Positions 23,344 through 39,131 are shown, counted from the first letter of the stretch. The stretch: DNA of 64,000 nt from Gymnopilus junonius (GCA_015501075.1 JADNYJ010000009.1:434001-498000); one strand, 5' to 3'. The notes: generated by a model from the sequence alone, not told the origin. Translations and numbers: made by a program.

Positions 23344-26300
23344 TCACGAGCGCTGTCGGCCTGCTGATGAAGGATAGCCATTCATAACAGGGTAGGGTTG
23401 GCTTTGCGGTTGACCTAAATCAGCAGGTGATCTCGAAGGTGGACCTACGAAGGACGACGGTCGAGAGGAAGGGCTACCGTTATTGGTAGGCCGAGGGGCG
23501 GGAGGCGGCGTCCAATCGTCCATCTGCGGGTTACGCTGCAAACTCTGAACCATGTTTGGTGGCATAGGAGGTGAAGAAGGCAATGGGTACGATTCATTAC
23601 TTTGCACCATGTTCGATTGAGACCGCACATTCCGGTCCGAGTTAGAAGGTGCCCCGAATGGAGTTCCGGGTGGTGGTCGCTCGCTTACCGGAGAGTTTAA
23701 GGGAGGATATCGAGGTGAAGCACCATTGGTCTGATTAGCATATGGTGTTCCAGGCATCGACCGACCGTTAGCTCCCTTTAAGCGCATATATGTGTCGCAC
23801 TTTTTGAGGAAATCTTTGCTGGGAAGGTCCATTGAATTCGCGAAATATTCTTGGTCGTGCAGGATTGATAAGAACTCTTCCGGAACTGTGAAGAATTCGT
23901 CTTGATTCTCCAACAGCGAGGTGACGACACGTAGGCCGCCGAACGTCTCGTCCCGCATAGCATCTCGCCCTCGGGCATAGAGAATACTTGGACAGATCAC
24001 CGTCGCAAGGTTTCCGAGGTCCATTTTGCTGCCTGTCTCAGCATCCATATGTGCAAACGACGCAACCCATTTCAAGAACACGAATAAGACCTCCATAGTG
24101 TCTCGATGACTCTTGGGCAGGATTAGGGAGATGAGATGTAAGTATCGTCTGCGGTCGGCGTCTAACGGAAGGGCTGTAAAAGTCAAGTGAGTCTAAAAAA
24201 AAACTGGCAATTAAAGGGAAACGATGCGCAAGATAATTACTGACACTGCGAAGCGACGAATAGACGATGAAGTTTGAATGTCATCAAGGGATCCGGGAGT
24301 TCTCGCAAAAACTTTTTGAGGAGAGCGGCAAGTTGTACAGGATTGTCTTGGGTCAGGTCAACAGATGAAGGATCACGATCGATGGCATCCGTCAAGTCTC
24401 TTAAACGCCTAATATTCCCATTTTTACGGAAAATACCCTCGACAGACATATCTGCGATCGAGAGCGAATTAGAACACGTGTTTCACCAAAAGAAGAAAGT
24501 AATCCAGCTTACCCATTTGCCGCATAGCTGAGATGACATCGTCAATGAAACTGGGTACTCGTAATGTTGCACGTGTTGCTCCAAGCAGAGAGTCGGATCC
24601 TTCTTTTTCTACTAACAATTCGAGAGGGACGCTAAACACACCTAGGAAGCAAAATTTTTAAATAACTCCTATAATTCAGCAAGTACATTAGGACGACGAA
24701 CCTTTCTTCTTCACGTTCTTCTTGTCACCTTTGAAGAGTTTATTCCAGAATCCACTCTTCTTGGTTTCCACCATCTCCAATATCTCATCTAAATCAAACT
24801 GGTCCTTCAGTGGTGAACGCGTCAACGCAAGGACTGCACAATGCTTGACGATAGCCAGCTCCAGGGCGCTCAATTCCGCAATATAAGGAGTGGCGCTCTC
24901 CCGTGGCAAAGACCTGTGCTGTTCCCGCGCTTGTGCGACCTCCATAAGTTGAGGTATGTCTGCAAGCGTCAATGCATCGTCGCGCTTGGGTATTACTGGT
25001 TCTTCTGGGCCTGCAGGCGAATTGGGGGCGCTGTCATCCACTATCATGACCTCTGCATTATTCCTCGCCAAGGACGGTCGGAGATTTTGCCCTTGGGACT
25101 CGGTAGCAGGAAGCTTCCCAGCAATAGCGCGAGGCATAGCATATTGACTTTGCGGAGAGCCTTGATACTGAGGCTGCGACTGATAGCCTTGATACGCTTG
25201 AACTTGCTGCGATGGTCCAGCATTACTTTGTTGCAGCACCACTTGACTTCCTGCTTCATATTGTTTCTGCGGGAGATCAGACGGATGAACACTGCGACCT
25301 GTAGGACTCTCAACGATCGTGGAACGCCTGGGCAGCCGGGCAGTGGCAGATAGCTTGCGATCCAGATGGACAGACTTCATCCGCATAATGTCGCCCGAGC
25401 TCCGATAAGGATCGGCTCCTGTGGACGGATCGCTCGAGGTAGCTGAGACTGGATTCAATGTCAGATATAAATAACGCGAAATATAAGATGGCACATACTT
25501 GGCGACATTGGCACGACACCTTGCTTCTTCAGCAATAGATATAACCGACGCAGGGCAACATTGAGAAGGAACGCGTATTGTTCCAGCCGACTCACAGCCT
25601 GGAATCCTCCTCTGCAACCTTGATGCGCATGATCGGTGCAAAGTATGAGTGTCGGGACCTCACCGAAAGATGTCATATCTTTTCTCGAATCTGGATCAAA
25701 CACAAAGTCTCCAACCCTTGCAGGCGGCCGTCTTGCAGTAGAAAGCTTGGGAGGTTGTTCACGAGGTACCAGATCTTTGCTGTTATCCCTTTCATCACCA
25801 CTTTTGGACCCTTGATCCTTTGACGATTGTTCCTTTACGACTGGGACGGCCGCAACTTTACCGCAGTGGACGCATTGCAGACAATGTGAATGCCATCGCT
25901 GGTATGTGCCCAAACGCACGCAGTCCTCCTCCACGGTTAAATTACATTTGATGCACAGGTCAGAAGGAGGGTTTGAAGAGGATTTCGGAGCGCCCTCCCG
26001 CTGAGAAAATGGAGACTCGCCTGCGTTCTCCGGGGCAAGACTGCGGAACCCATATGTGACACCCTGCGTGCCAAAATTGGCATGCGGGTTAGGAGCCAAC
26101 ACCTCGCCATTCTGACCTTTAATCAACCTCTTCGCTGCAGGATTACCTCCTTGGACTGCGAGAAGGTGGAGTTTGTCAAGGAACGAAGTCATGGCTTCTC
26201 GCACACTTTGTTCACGTTCTAATTTCAGGGCCCCAGTCAATGCAATGCGAATGAGGATCTTGAGATAGTGCGCCAGGCCCGTCACAAGTGCAAGCAACTC

Positions 26301-28106
26301 CTGGGTCATGCCCATTCTCCGAGCGCCCGTTTCCTGAGTGTGGGACAGCAACGTGAACAGCTCGACGGTTTTCCGACATAACATGCGAGCTTCACGAACG
26401 TGCGACATTCCTATAATCAAAGATGGGCTCACGGTCCAACTTGTTTCAAATGCCAACGCACCTTTCATGTTCAAAGATGCAAAATGGAATTCAAGGTCGT
26501 CTATGGTGCCAAAAAGCACTTCAACGTGAAGAATGAACTTCTCGGCCATCCGGATGGCATCGAGGTATGCGCCATTGCTGACTTGCCTTAACATGTCGGA
26601 AATACAGGCCGCACTGGACTCTTCAAAGGCAGAAAGCACACTGCGACGTTGTTCAGCGGACTTGGTTTGGATCAAGTAATTGAACGGTACATACGTCCAG
26701 ATCCGGTAAACTTGTTGTTCCATACGTAATTGCTTGTCTTTGAGGGACGCCGGCGTTTCTCGTTGCTCTTCCTCTACGTAGGCTGGCTCTCCTGGCTCTC
26801 CATCTGCAGAAATGGCGCTCGTTGGCCGTCGGGATGAAACCTTGACATTCCAGAACTAACGGGTGGTGTTGGAATTAGGTAAACGGACAAGCGAAAAGTT
26901 GCCGTACCTTGTTGATCATGTAACACTCTGGGTGCCAACATTCATCTTTCATGTTGCGATTAATCTCCACAAACTGCTTCAGAATGGCGCTGTTGCACCC
27001 TGCACATTTGGTTGCAAACCGTGTGGAGTAATGGAAATGGCAGTATACATCTCCGTCGTGCTCATAGTAGGAATCTTGGGGTCCAAAAAGGGTTGGGCAT
27101 AGGGAACACGTAAAATGTTCGACATGATATTTTTTGTCTGGAAAATAACAGTCGTTCAAAGACCGAGAAGTAAAAGGAGGAGGGGTACGCACTGCAAGCC
27201 GTAATATAACTCGCCCGCAAGGCCATCCCACACTTGGCACATATGAGGTTCAAACGACGGAAAAAGTCTCTCTCGCAAAGCGGTTGCTGTCTTCCCCCGG
27301 ACCATCGGTGGGGAAGAATTTTGAAGCAACGACATCTCCGCAGTCCTGACAGAAGGCATTGAAAAAGGAGGGAGAGAGAAAACAAGGGAAAGATGAATAC
27401 CATGCATTTGAAGCAGTTCAGATGGAAAACTGCGCCCAGTGCCCGCACAAAGGGCCCTTGCATCGGTTTGCCGCATGCGGAGCAGGTCCTTGAGGTGACA
27501 CGGAAAATGAGATCAAAGTGATCGGGGGAAAAGGCAGAGCAGGAGCCGGAGACTAACGGACACTTACGTCAAGGATAGACTTGTAGAGGTAGAAGAGGTG
27601 CTGGGTGGAGCCCTGGGAGGATTTGAGGTGGAGGTGGAGGCCTCTGAGTGGGCAGACGAATGAGAAGTGACGCTGTGTTGCTGGTGAGAGTGATCCGAGT
27701 AGGCAGAGGAAGGGGGATCCTTGGAGGTGCCAGGAGTGTTAGGACGACTGGCTCCTGCACTCGACGAGAGAAAGGGTGGGGACGGCCTGGGGGAAGAAGC
27801 AAGGTAGCTAGAGGAAGCAGAGGTGTGGTTGAGGTCTTCGCTGCGGGCCTTTGGGAGAGGGCTTGGGTTGGTGGAGAGATTACGATCGGGATCGAGGGTG
27901 GAGGAACGAGTGGGAAAGGTGGGACGGTCTGGGAGCTTTGCAGGGACTGAGGGAGGTGCCGAGTGGGGATTCCTCTGCTGGGAGAGGGCTTGCTGCGAGC
28001 GGGCTAGTTGGAGGTCTGTGGAAACGCCTAGGGGCGCTGGAGCACCGTTCTGCTGGTAAGTTGACCATGCGGCGGGCGTGCGGCCCTGGTCCCGGTCTTT
28101 GCTCAT
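23344..28106 (-). CDS. LIM-domain Rho GTPase-activating protein (Rga-like)
   Basis: A probable polarity regulator that stimulates GTP hydrolysis by Cdc42/Rho1-type GTPases. The N-terminus from ATG 28104-28106 is Ser/Pro-rich and disordered. LIM domains follow: CSACGKPMQGPFVRALGAVF with HLNCFKC, then CAKCGMALRASYITAC and YHVEHFTCSLC, then CHFHYSTRFATKCAGC and CWHPECY. A fourth, LIM-like cysteine set lies later (CIKCNLTVEEDC, HCLQCVHCGK). A middle helical region is followed by the RhoGAP domain in the last third: MSVEGIFRKNGNIRRLRDL with the arginine finger, NPVQLAALLKKFLRELPDPL, and LGNLATVICPSILYARG. The tail is a disordered Pro-rich stretch ending SAGRQRS. LIM-LIM-RhoGAP order fits yeast Rga1/Rga2. 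About 1,400 aa. Confidence 0.85.
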
Positions 28107-28370
28107 GGCGCAAACAGCAGAGGAGAGCGGGAGCGGGAGGGAGAGCGAACGGGTGGGCAGCCAAGCGAGACAGCACAACCACCAGCAAAGCCGTGACCTC
28201 TCGTGACACTTGGTCACTGCTCATACTCATTGACGCCCACCGCAGCATTTCCAGTGCGCCATCTGCCGGCCCGCGTACTTGTAGACCATCTTTGCCGGCC
28301 ACCCACGCAATTCCAATCCCGTACCCCGCTATAAATTCACCCCCATCATGCCCCGCGTTCAACATCTCCA

Positions 28371-28974
28371 ATGCATCCCTCCTACATCGGTCCCCACTGG
28401 CATCGTGGGCCCAGTCGCATCCTCTGGTTTGCCCTCGGTGCCGTAACCGCTGCCTGGTGGATCAAGCGCAAGGACAGCGACCGCCATGTCTTTGGTCACT
28501 GCAGGCGTCTCCCTCCCCAGTATTATCCCCCAACAGACTCCACCGTTCCCCCGTCCACAAGTCCTGTAACTTGGCCCCAAACCTTCAGCGACATACCCAG
28601 AGCCATCAACAACATTCCCCCAGCAGCCGATCCGTCTTCCGCCTCCCGATCTGAGTGGTTGTCCGATGAGGAGAGGGAACGCTTGGCAAACTTATCCCGC
28701 CAGGCTACCGACGCTGTGCGTTTTCAACCCCAATTCGCCCATTAATTGTCTGCTGAATCCCTTTGCAGATGGTAGATCTGACTGAATCTACACTCGAATC
28801 CGTCCTGACTACAGCTCAGTCCTTGAAAGCGGTGGGTATCCATACTTCATATCTCAGTCCAAGTAACTGACATTCTTTCAGAAACTTGCCGAGCACCGTG
28901 CACAGCGCCAAAGTCAGCAAAAGGCTATTGAACAACAACTTGAAGAGAAGCGCAAAACTCCGCCTTCGCTATAA
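28371..28974 (+). CDS. small single-pass membrane protein, unknown function
   Basis: Not recognised. Exons 28371-28715, 28769-28831 and 28882-28974 give about 166 aa. One hydrophobic segment near the N-terminus (ILWFALGAVTAAWWI, about residues 17-31) is followed by Lys/Arg, suggesting a signal-anchor. A proline-rich linker follows, and then a charged, probably coiled-coil C-terminus (SDEERERLANLSRQATD, later KLAEHRAQRQSQQKAIEQQL). Introns use GTGCGT and GTGGGT donors. The gene is divergent from the LIM-RhoGAP, with 264 bp between start codons. Clean splice sites and conserved frame support a real gene. An organelle-membrane tether would fit the layout, but nothing shows it. Confidence 0.6.
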
Positions 28975-29138
28975 CCTACCTCCTGTAACCATTATTTATT
29001 CCCCCATTCTCTCCTCTCATCGCACATTGGAATTATCATAACTTCAAGGGACTCCTCGTACATACCACGGCATAGCCAGATACATGTAAATTAGTCGTAC
29101 GTTACGTCAAACGCTTAATCGTGAAAAAAAAATCAGCA

Positions 29139-31033
29139 TTAATCTCTTGCCAACGTGGGTATCGTTCCATTCTCTTCGTCAATTGGACTCCCCCGCGTTT
29201 TGCCAACATATATTGGTGCTTTGGGATCCGAGACCCCTTGGTCCTCCGCTGAAGATCTAAATCAGAGCACGCTACGAATGCGGAAGAAAGATACTTACGT
29301 CTCGAATGCCAAAAGTAAGTGACTAGACCGCAAAGCACGACAGCAAAAGAGATAAAGTAAAGCCAATATGGACGGTAGTGCTAAGTTTCAAGTTTAGCAC
29401 ACGCTACAGTCACGAAATGGCATCAAAAACGCACGAAAAGGAAAAGTCCTATAATTTGCAAAGTAAAGGCATGAATTTAAAGGCGCAAGGTTGAATGCCG
29501 GCTTCAACATACCAAATAACAGGCCATAGAAATCGCTGGACAACAGGCTGAGGTTATAGTATGCCGAAGACGCCATTCGGTAAAGCAAAGGAGCGACAGT
29601 ATATAGTATGAACATGGCTATCAATAACGTTAGATGAGAGCACAAGGCGGTTCTCGAAGGGAAAACATACAGGCTGTGAATGCCATCAAGATACCAACTG
29701 CGCCACAGTACTCATAAGTAAGCCAGATTGGAGCGGGAGGGAAGATACGCACTAATCTCGCCTGTCCATGGGACCTCCTTCATCTGCTTCCACTCAAGGC
29801 CGGAGGCCTGAATTCCATTAATGATAAAGCCCCACATACCAAGTTGCCCAACAACCTGAATTGAAAGGTCAGTTGATCATATACGGTCAAGGCTTCATTA
29901 AACGTGTACCTCGTACAGCGGCCGCTTCCTGACAAAAAACTCTTCGGTTGCATTGGCTGTCGAAGATCCTAGTAAGGAAACTTGCATGTAGCAGATGCAC
30001 TTCAACAACTTACTAAAGCCATAAAGGGTGGCGCCAGCGATCATAAAACCGTCACCTTTTCCTTTGGCAACTGCTTCCCAACTCTTCGAGGTTAATTCGT
30101 CAGATGCAACAAGCATGCCCAGACCACCAATGCAGATCAGTACACCCTGTGTAAAGAGGTTAAGCGCTGGACAGAGTATATTGAGATCGTTCAACTAACC
30201 AAAAGCTGGGTCCAGTGGTACCTAGAGCCCATGTATACCCAAGAAAAGAAAAGGCAGACGGGTATCGCCCAGCTGAAAGTATAACAGGGTTAGCTATTGA
30301 TACAGCCAGTTTCACCAAACTGTCACTCACGCGTCCAGAAGCATACAAGATAGAAGATCGGTGTATTGATAGGCCTAGACTCCAATGAAGTAATTAAACG
30401 AAGGATTATGCTCAAAAACATACCCTGATGACCAAAAAGTTTCCTTCAACATCGCAGGCCGCCAGAATGACATCTTCAGCGCAAGTCGCTTGAGATCTAC
30501 AAGTCCTGAGAAGGAAAATCAAAGTAACGTACATTTCCAGCCATCTCGCAGAATGAGATTTCCCCAGCCTTTGAACCCGTCTGTGATTGATCGCAGTTAG
30601 GCAACCTGAGCCAGATAACAGAGCAAATCATACATTTGTAGATCGTGTACGGTGTGTAGGTAATGAAAAGCGAAAAGTACCTGATGAGCACGGCGAAAGG
30701 TCAAAAAAAGGTAATTTGGATAATGGTAATATGTAATACACACGTGAAGAAACCCTGGGTAGTAGAAAGCGTCCAGCCTCTATTGACGAGCTCGGTGGTG
30801 GTGACATTGGTGCAGGTAATGCACAACGAAACGACCTGTCCGGCTAGAAGGGAAAGGACGAAAGTACGAGTCCATACGCTCTTCCACCTGGCAGCAAAGC
30901 TCAAGGCGAACGCCTTTGGAGATGACCAGACGATAGGCGGAGGAGGAGCGGGTTGCCGAGCAGCAGGGACGCTGTTATCATCTTCTCGTATGTCCAGCTT
31001 CAGATCTGGATCCGACTTGTTATCCGTTGACAT
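29139..31033 (-). CDS. SLC35F1/F2-like multi-pass solute transporter
   Basis: A membrane transporter of the drug/metabolite superfamily, solute carrier 35F branch; substrate unknown. The cytosolic N-terminus (MSTDNKSDPDLKLDIREDD) precedes about ten hydrophobic helices spread over many small exons. Examples are TFVLSLLAGQVVSLCITCTN, YFSLFITYTPYTIYK, GVLICIGGLGMLVASDEL, GDGFMIAGATLYGFSNATEE, VGQLGMWGFIINGIQASGLE, and the late GLVTYFWHSR. The hydrophilic C-terminus ends at the stop 29139-29141 after the last intron (GTAAGT to TTCAG). The motif GATLYGFSNATEEFFVRKRP is the most telling family signature. Assignment to the F1/F2 subgroup is by resemblance only. Confidence 0.7.
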
Positions 31034-31525
31034 TTTGGTGCAAGGATATGAAAGACTGCGCAACGGTCTTAGGGAAAGCAAAAGAAGAAGACCAGGAAGA
31101 GCTTCTTTCGCTGGGGGGATGAAAAATCAGAGCAGCATGAGTTATATACTTTTTTTTGGCGTGTCCATTTTTAGCCCATCTCCGGATCAGGGACAGAATC
31201 ATAAATTGCTAGCCAATCCAGGTCCCGCGGCACTGGTTCAAGGCACAAAATCGACTCTTTTTTGAGGTTAGTTCGTCAGGTTTACCGTTATCTTTCAAGT
31301 TTCCTTACAAGTTGAGCAGATGGAGGTATTGGAGACTTTGGAGTGGCGACACTGTCTGACAAACGTTTGACAACTTGACATCGCTTTGCATCACAAGATA
31401 CGCCAAGTGACCACAAGCAGACAACAAACCCTTCGCCCCAAAAATAAGCTTTGTTGAAAGCGCTCGTATTCAAAAAATACCGATCCTAATTACATCTTAC
31501 ACTACACTATGTACATTTAAAATAT
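31034..31525 (-). promoter_or_regulatory. SLC35F-like upstream region and XPB 3' flank
   Basis: Both flanking genes run on the minus strand: the promoter of the transporter lies at the low-coordinate side and the XPB gene ends at 31526. A T-rich run occurs near 31150-31160. No gene is supported here. Confidence 0.35.
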
Positions 31526-34912
<3,387 letters not shown>

Positions 34913-35005
34913 TGGAAGAGTGAACGATGACTCTGGGAAGGGAGTGACTAATCAATAACCAATCTTCGCACAGTGACCGGTGACCTGTCACTAATATTAA
35001 CAGAG

Positions 35006-35311
35006 TCAAACACATCCCGCAGGCAACGCGTTCTTCTTGCTGAGCTTGCGTTCTTTCCTCTGCTGGGCGCTTACCACCTTCATGGGCGGAACTCCTTGCT
35101 CTTCCATTGCAATTGCATCCCTCCATGCTACTTATCGATGATCGATCTCATTTCCACCCCTCATGTTCGGATGAATGTCCACGCCTACCAGTGCTGACTG
35201 CTCCTTGGCACACACGCGTCTACCGCGTTCATCCTCTTCAGACTTAAGCCTTATAGGATATGGGCAAAGGGTTTCTGAATTTTTAGCCAAAGTTAATTTG
35301 AATGTATTCAT
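35006..35311 (-). CDS. possible small gene, exon structure uncertain
   Basis: Not recognised. From ATG 35309-35311 a frame reads MNTFKLTLAKNSETLCPYPI and continues with RLKSEEDERG before a GTAGAC or GTAGGC donor. Downstream, after an AAG acceptor near 35131, a frame with a coding feel reads WRDAIAMEEQGVPPMKVVSA, then QQRKERKLSKKNALPAGCV and a stop at 35006-35008. Joining GCG|GTAGAC to the AAG acceptor keeps one frame and gives about 70 aa. An alternative reading keeps the longer first exon with RRVCAKEQSALV. A TATATAATA on the minus strand at 35406-35414 could be its TATA box. It might equally be noise between XPB and the next gene. Confidence 0.3.
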
Positions 35312-35463
35312 GAAGCCCGAGGCACTTACGCTTTCCGTGTCCTGCTGATCTCTCGTGAAGAGAGATTTCACGATAAGCCCCCAGGCTTTTAAGCGCTCCA
35401 GGCTTTATTATATAGGGCAGAAGAACCGCTTCATTGCCCTCAGTTTGTCATCTTTTCACTGTC
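35312..35463. promoter_or_regulatory. divergent promoter with TATA-like box
   Basis: TATTATATA at 35406-35414 reads as TATATAATA on the other strand. It lies 50 bp upstream of the plus-strand ATG at 35464 and about 95 bp from the candidate minus-strand ATG. Confidence 0.45.
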
Positions 35464-37195
35464 ATGTCCTCGCAGAATTCTCCGCAAGGAAGCCCCGCCA
35501 TAGATCTGTCTATTGCTGCTATAGCTGCGAAGATCGTTGACGGCTACCCGGCTACCGACTTGATCAGGGTTTTGCTTCGTTATATCGCGATTGACGCTGC
35601 AAAATTTGGTCGTGATATCAAGACCTCAAGCCAAGTCTACTCCAAATCGTATATGGTTTACAACGCTATCCAAGACCTTATGAAGAAAGTAGAAGATTCC
35701 ACTGCTATCGATTTCATTTCTTTTGATAAGTACACAACCGCTATAACCCCTCTCGAAAGGTGTGATGTTCGTATTGGCCAAATTATCGAAATGTTCATCA
35801 TTTTTCCAGGATTTTGCTCGAATTTTATGCGAATTCCCCGGAAGAAAAAACACGCAATGTGCTCCCTCCTGCGGATGGCGTCGATAGCGCAATACTTTTC
35901 ATTGATATATGGGAATCTGACAGGAAAATGCTCGAAAAGGCGTTGAACGATCTCCAGAGCCAGGCATTCACGGTCAGCCCTGCTCTTGTTTTGCATGAAT
36001 GCAGACTGATATTTGCGAGTAGTCTCTTTCAAACGATTTGGCATCTAATCTTCAAGCTAGTCATCTGACCCATCGCCAATCCGATGACTTGCAAATGCTC
36101 AGAGAGTTGGTCCAGTATCTCAATACTACTAATAAAGTGACAGACCGTGACATCGTCAACCCGTAAGCCTTATCCTTTGGCTTGTCATGGTGCATTTCAT
36201 AGCTAACTAATCGAACAGGCGCGGCGCAAGGCTGCTGACCAGCGTGAAGAAAAGCATTCGTTCGATAGCGAATGCCGTCACCAGAAATCCACCTGGAGAA
36301 GTCAGTCGTTAGTTATTTATCTTGATCCCACTTTAGACATTGACTGCTTATTCTAGGCAAAGACCGCCCTTGCGATCAAGACCATACTGATCTCATATAT
36401 TCCATTTGCTTTAATCACTCCAGAGGCAACGACGCCTACGGAATGGAAGGAGTATTTGAGGAGTGCTCAAATATGGCAAGCAATGGAGAGGTATGATGCG
36501 TCCCCTACGTGTTAATATGTCACGTTGACGAGTCCTCTCAAAGCTTGGTGCAGCATTTGGCGATATTCGTAGATCCCCCAGCTCAAACCCAGGCTCTACC
36601 TCAGCATGACATTGAAGAGGAATGGGACAAATTTAAAAGGCTCCTTTTGAAGCGTTCCGCGGAAGGTATCGACACAGAAGGGGAGATGATGGAACTCTTC
36701 AAACTCGCAGCAAATATTCGCCGACCCCTCCACGGCCGTTCCGTCCAACTGATAAGGATACTCTTTTTCCTAAACGATCATTCCAGGGACCAAAAGAACA
36801 ACTCTAGTCAACTTCGTAGGGACCTCAAATTGTAGGTGATGGCCACTCTTCAGACCCTCACTAATCTCACCTATTTCTAGTGTGATGGGTGAATCTATCG
36901 ATGCTCTTGGGCATGCAAAAGAGGCAATCAAGGACGTGAGGACGATTGCGTTGTCTGACGACGAATATAAGAAACAAGACAACGAGCTCAAAGTGACACT
37001 CGGCAAGATCGGAGATCTTTTCAAGCAAATAGGAGTGAGTTTCTGTTCCATCGAACTTCTTTCGTCGTTGCTCACCGCCAAATCAAGCTCTATGACCAAT
37101 GGCCAGAAAGGCAGAAGAACTACGATGACGCCGTCAAAGTTGACGAGAGCCACCTCGAGTTAATGAAGAAGAGGTTGAGCAACACTACCTCGTGA
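35464..37195 (+). CDS. alpha-helical hypothetical protein, fungal
   Basis: Not recognised with certainty. The start MSSQNSPQGSPAIDLSIAAI is in a clean frame; an upstream in-frame ATG at 35434 exists. Splicing (35762, GTGTGA to TCCAG; about 35971, GTCAGC to GAGTAG; about 36162; about 36300; 36492, GTATGA to CTCAAAG; about 36834; about 37034) gives a product of roughly 430 aa. It reads TTAITPLERILLEFYANSPE, LSNDLASNLQASHLTHRQSD, TSVKKSIRSIANAVTRNPPG, ESLVQHLAIFVDPPAQTQAL and KIGDLFKQIGLYDQWPERQK, ending MKKRLSNTTS. It is rich in helix formers and lacks signal peptide, membrane segment or catalytic motif. The consistent frame across eight exons supports a real gene. A regulatory or scaffold role is a guess. 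Confidence 0.65.
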
Positions 37196-37681
37196 ACTCA
37201 CCTGAAGTCTCAATTTCATGCAAACTGCTCCTTGATTGCCCCTTAAACCGATCTTCTTTTCGCGCATCTTCTGCCAGCTGGTCTGTCTTTCACTACTCGC
37301 TGCATACTTCTGATGATGTAAACACTTTCCTTTCAATTGAATTGCTGGCATATTCTTTTCTCTTCCTTTCGGGGCTCAGCGGACGCTGTTGATGATGTCT
37401 GGCAGTCGTGTTAAGCTGACCATGTGTGAAGAATAATTTCGTTGGAAACTCGTCAGAGGCTTTCCTAGCTCAGGCTGTGTCGCCCAATTCAACAGGATGA
37501 AGTGTTTGACACTGCCCATATCGATGATATATGAATGTAGTTGTGCATCAGCGCCTTTCATTTAGTTCGATGGCTGTCTAGTGGTTCGTAAGCTAACGAG
37601 CAGCATTGCATTAATTAACGACAGGCATCATCCGACTTCAGATTTGATGAAGAGCATGGCGTTTGACGTGTGTATGACTAT
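37196..37681 (+). other. intergenic region
   Basis: Between two plus-strand genes. T-rich stretches near 37330-37375 may belong to the 3' UTR of the upstream gene. No gene or clear motif is seen. Confidence 0.4.
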
Positions 37682-38738
37682 ATGGACCGACCCGCCTTAA
37701 AGGCCTTGCTGCAGGCCCATTCTTACGACAACAACCTCTTAGATTTTTATCGCTATCTAACTACGAGCACTCTTCCTCATTATGACTTCAAGATGGATGC
37801 TAAAATCTACTGCCCTCGACTGTAGGTGTCTGGGGCAGTCAAGACGGTGGCTAACGTTGACCACTACTTATAGTTAAATTACCTCCGACCGTCAAATCCA
37901 TTCAAAGAGGCTGGTTATATTCTCTCCAAATCGGTGTGCTCACTGTAAGGACTCTGAGTATCAATGAAAATTAGTTTAACTAGCTGACATTTTTACATCA
38001 AGTCCGGGCTATTCGCCATAATAGCAGCAATTCTCCTGATATTGAAGGAAAACTTCAACGCAACAACCTCCCAAAATATTTCAGATGGAAAACAAATGGC
38101 TCTTGTGGTCATGGGATATGTTTCTTTATTCCTCAATATCAGCGCCTGTATGAGTTGCTTTATACTCATTGACCGACTTGGAGAGCTGCCCTACCATGCG
38201 GCGCAGGATCGTCAATTGCCGAAAGGAGGCACGATCACATTGCAACAACAAGGCATCCTCAAATTATTCAGAATAGGCGCGCTATGGACCTGGGTGGTTT
38301 GGCATTGTCAGTGAATACTACCCCTTATGATTCAGTCAAAAATTAATACCCGGATGCTTAGGGTTGATTTGCTTTTTAATTGGGGCATGGTCAATCTTTG
38401 CCCAGCTTCTACTATACATTTGGATTCATGAATCGAAGGAAGTCAGAATTGTTCTGACGTCCTTGGCGTGTTTCTGTTTCTTGCCGTTTCTTGCCTTCAT
38501 TTTAGCACCAGTAATCAATTTATTCGCTAACCTGTCTTCAGCCACTTCGGATGGACCCCGCAGTCCTTCCTCGGCATCACCAGACATTGAGTCAATGACA
38601 TCGCACTCGCAAATTCGAAGCGCTACCCCGACAATTATAGCTCCGCCGCTTACGCCGGTACGACTTGCTGCAAATTTTCGATTCCCGTCTTCAGCCCCGC
38701 GACCGCTGTCAATATCTATGAAGCAAAATCGATCTTAG
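37682..38738 (+). CDS. multi-pass membrane protein, unknown function
   Basis: Not recognised. The start MDRPALKALLQAHSYDNNLL is preceded in frame by a TGA. Joining introns with donors GTAGGT (near 37824), GTAAGG (near 37947) and GTCAGT (near 38309) gives about 270 aa. An N-terminal cytosolic segment (TVKSIQRGWLYSLQIGVLT) leads into hydrophobic helices: SGLFAIIAAILLIL, MALVVMGYVSLFLNISACM, RIGALWTWVVWHWLICFLIG, and IVLTSLACFCFLPFLAFILA. The C-terminal tail is Ser/Pro-rich, about 85 aa. Four or five transmembrane helices with a disordered tail suggest a receptor-like or scaffold membrane protein, but no family is claimed. Confidence 0.55.
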
Positions 38739-39131
38739 ACGTAACAGGAGTGTGAATTACTATTCTTAAAAACAGCACTCCTTTTGCAATTGAATCTTAT
38801 ATTATTGCATATCTCACAAGTATTCTCGAATACTTAATTGTTGAAGAAATTTAATGGGACAGTAGTATTAGAAGGCCGTGGGTTCCAGTTCTCAGATATT
38901 TATTTCTATGAACAACTAGCTATAGCCATAGATTACGAGCTTTAATAATAATAATATATGTACATGGCTCATGAGTGGTGGTATTTTATATCAAATTACA
39001 GTTATCCTTACGAGCGCTTAAAGTTAAACGCGCTGTGGGTAACGTGACTCATGAGTCCAAATTCACGCTTGACCAATTTATTCCCACACTTAGTGACTTA
39101 CTTGAATGCAGACTTGACCTCTGGCGGTAGG
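38739..39131 (+). other. AT-rich intergenic region
   Basis: It includes a short TAA/ATA-rich stretch near 38942-38960 and the COX23 promoter. No gene is supported. Confidence 0.4.

Noticed and set aside
24841..25353. 170-codon plus-strand open frame
   Set aside because: Antisense to the LIM-RhoGAP; no family signal.
27851..28654. Long plus-strand open frame (267 codons)
   Set aside because: It is antisense to the Ser/Pro-rich first exon of the LIM-RhoGAP; G-rich reverse complement of that composition yields long open frames with no domain.
30663..31265. 200-codon plus-strand open frame
   Set aside because: Antisense to the SLC35F-like first exons.
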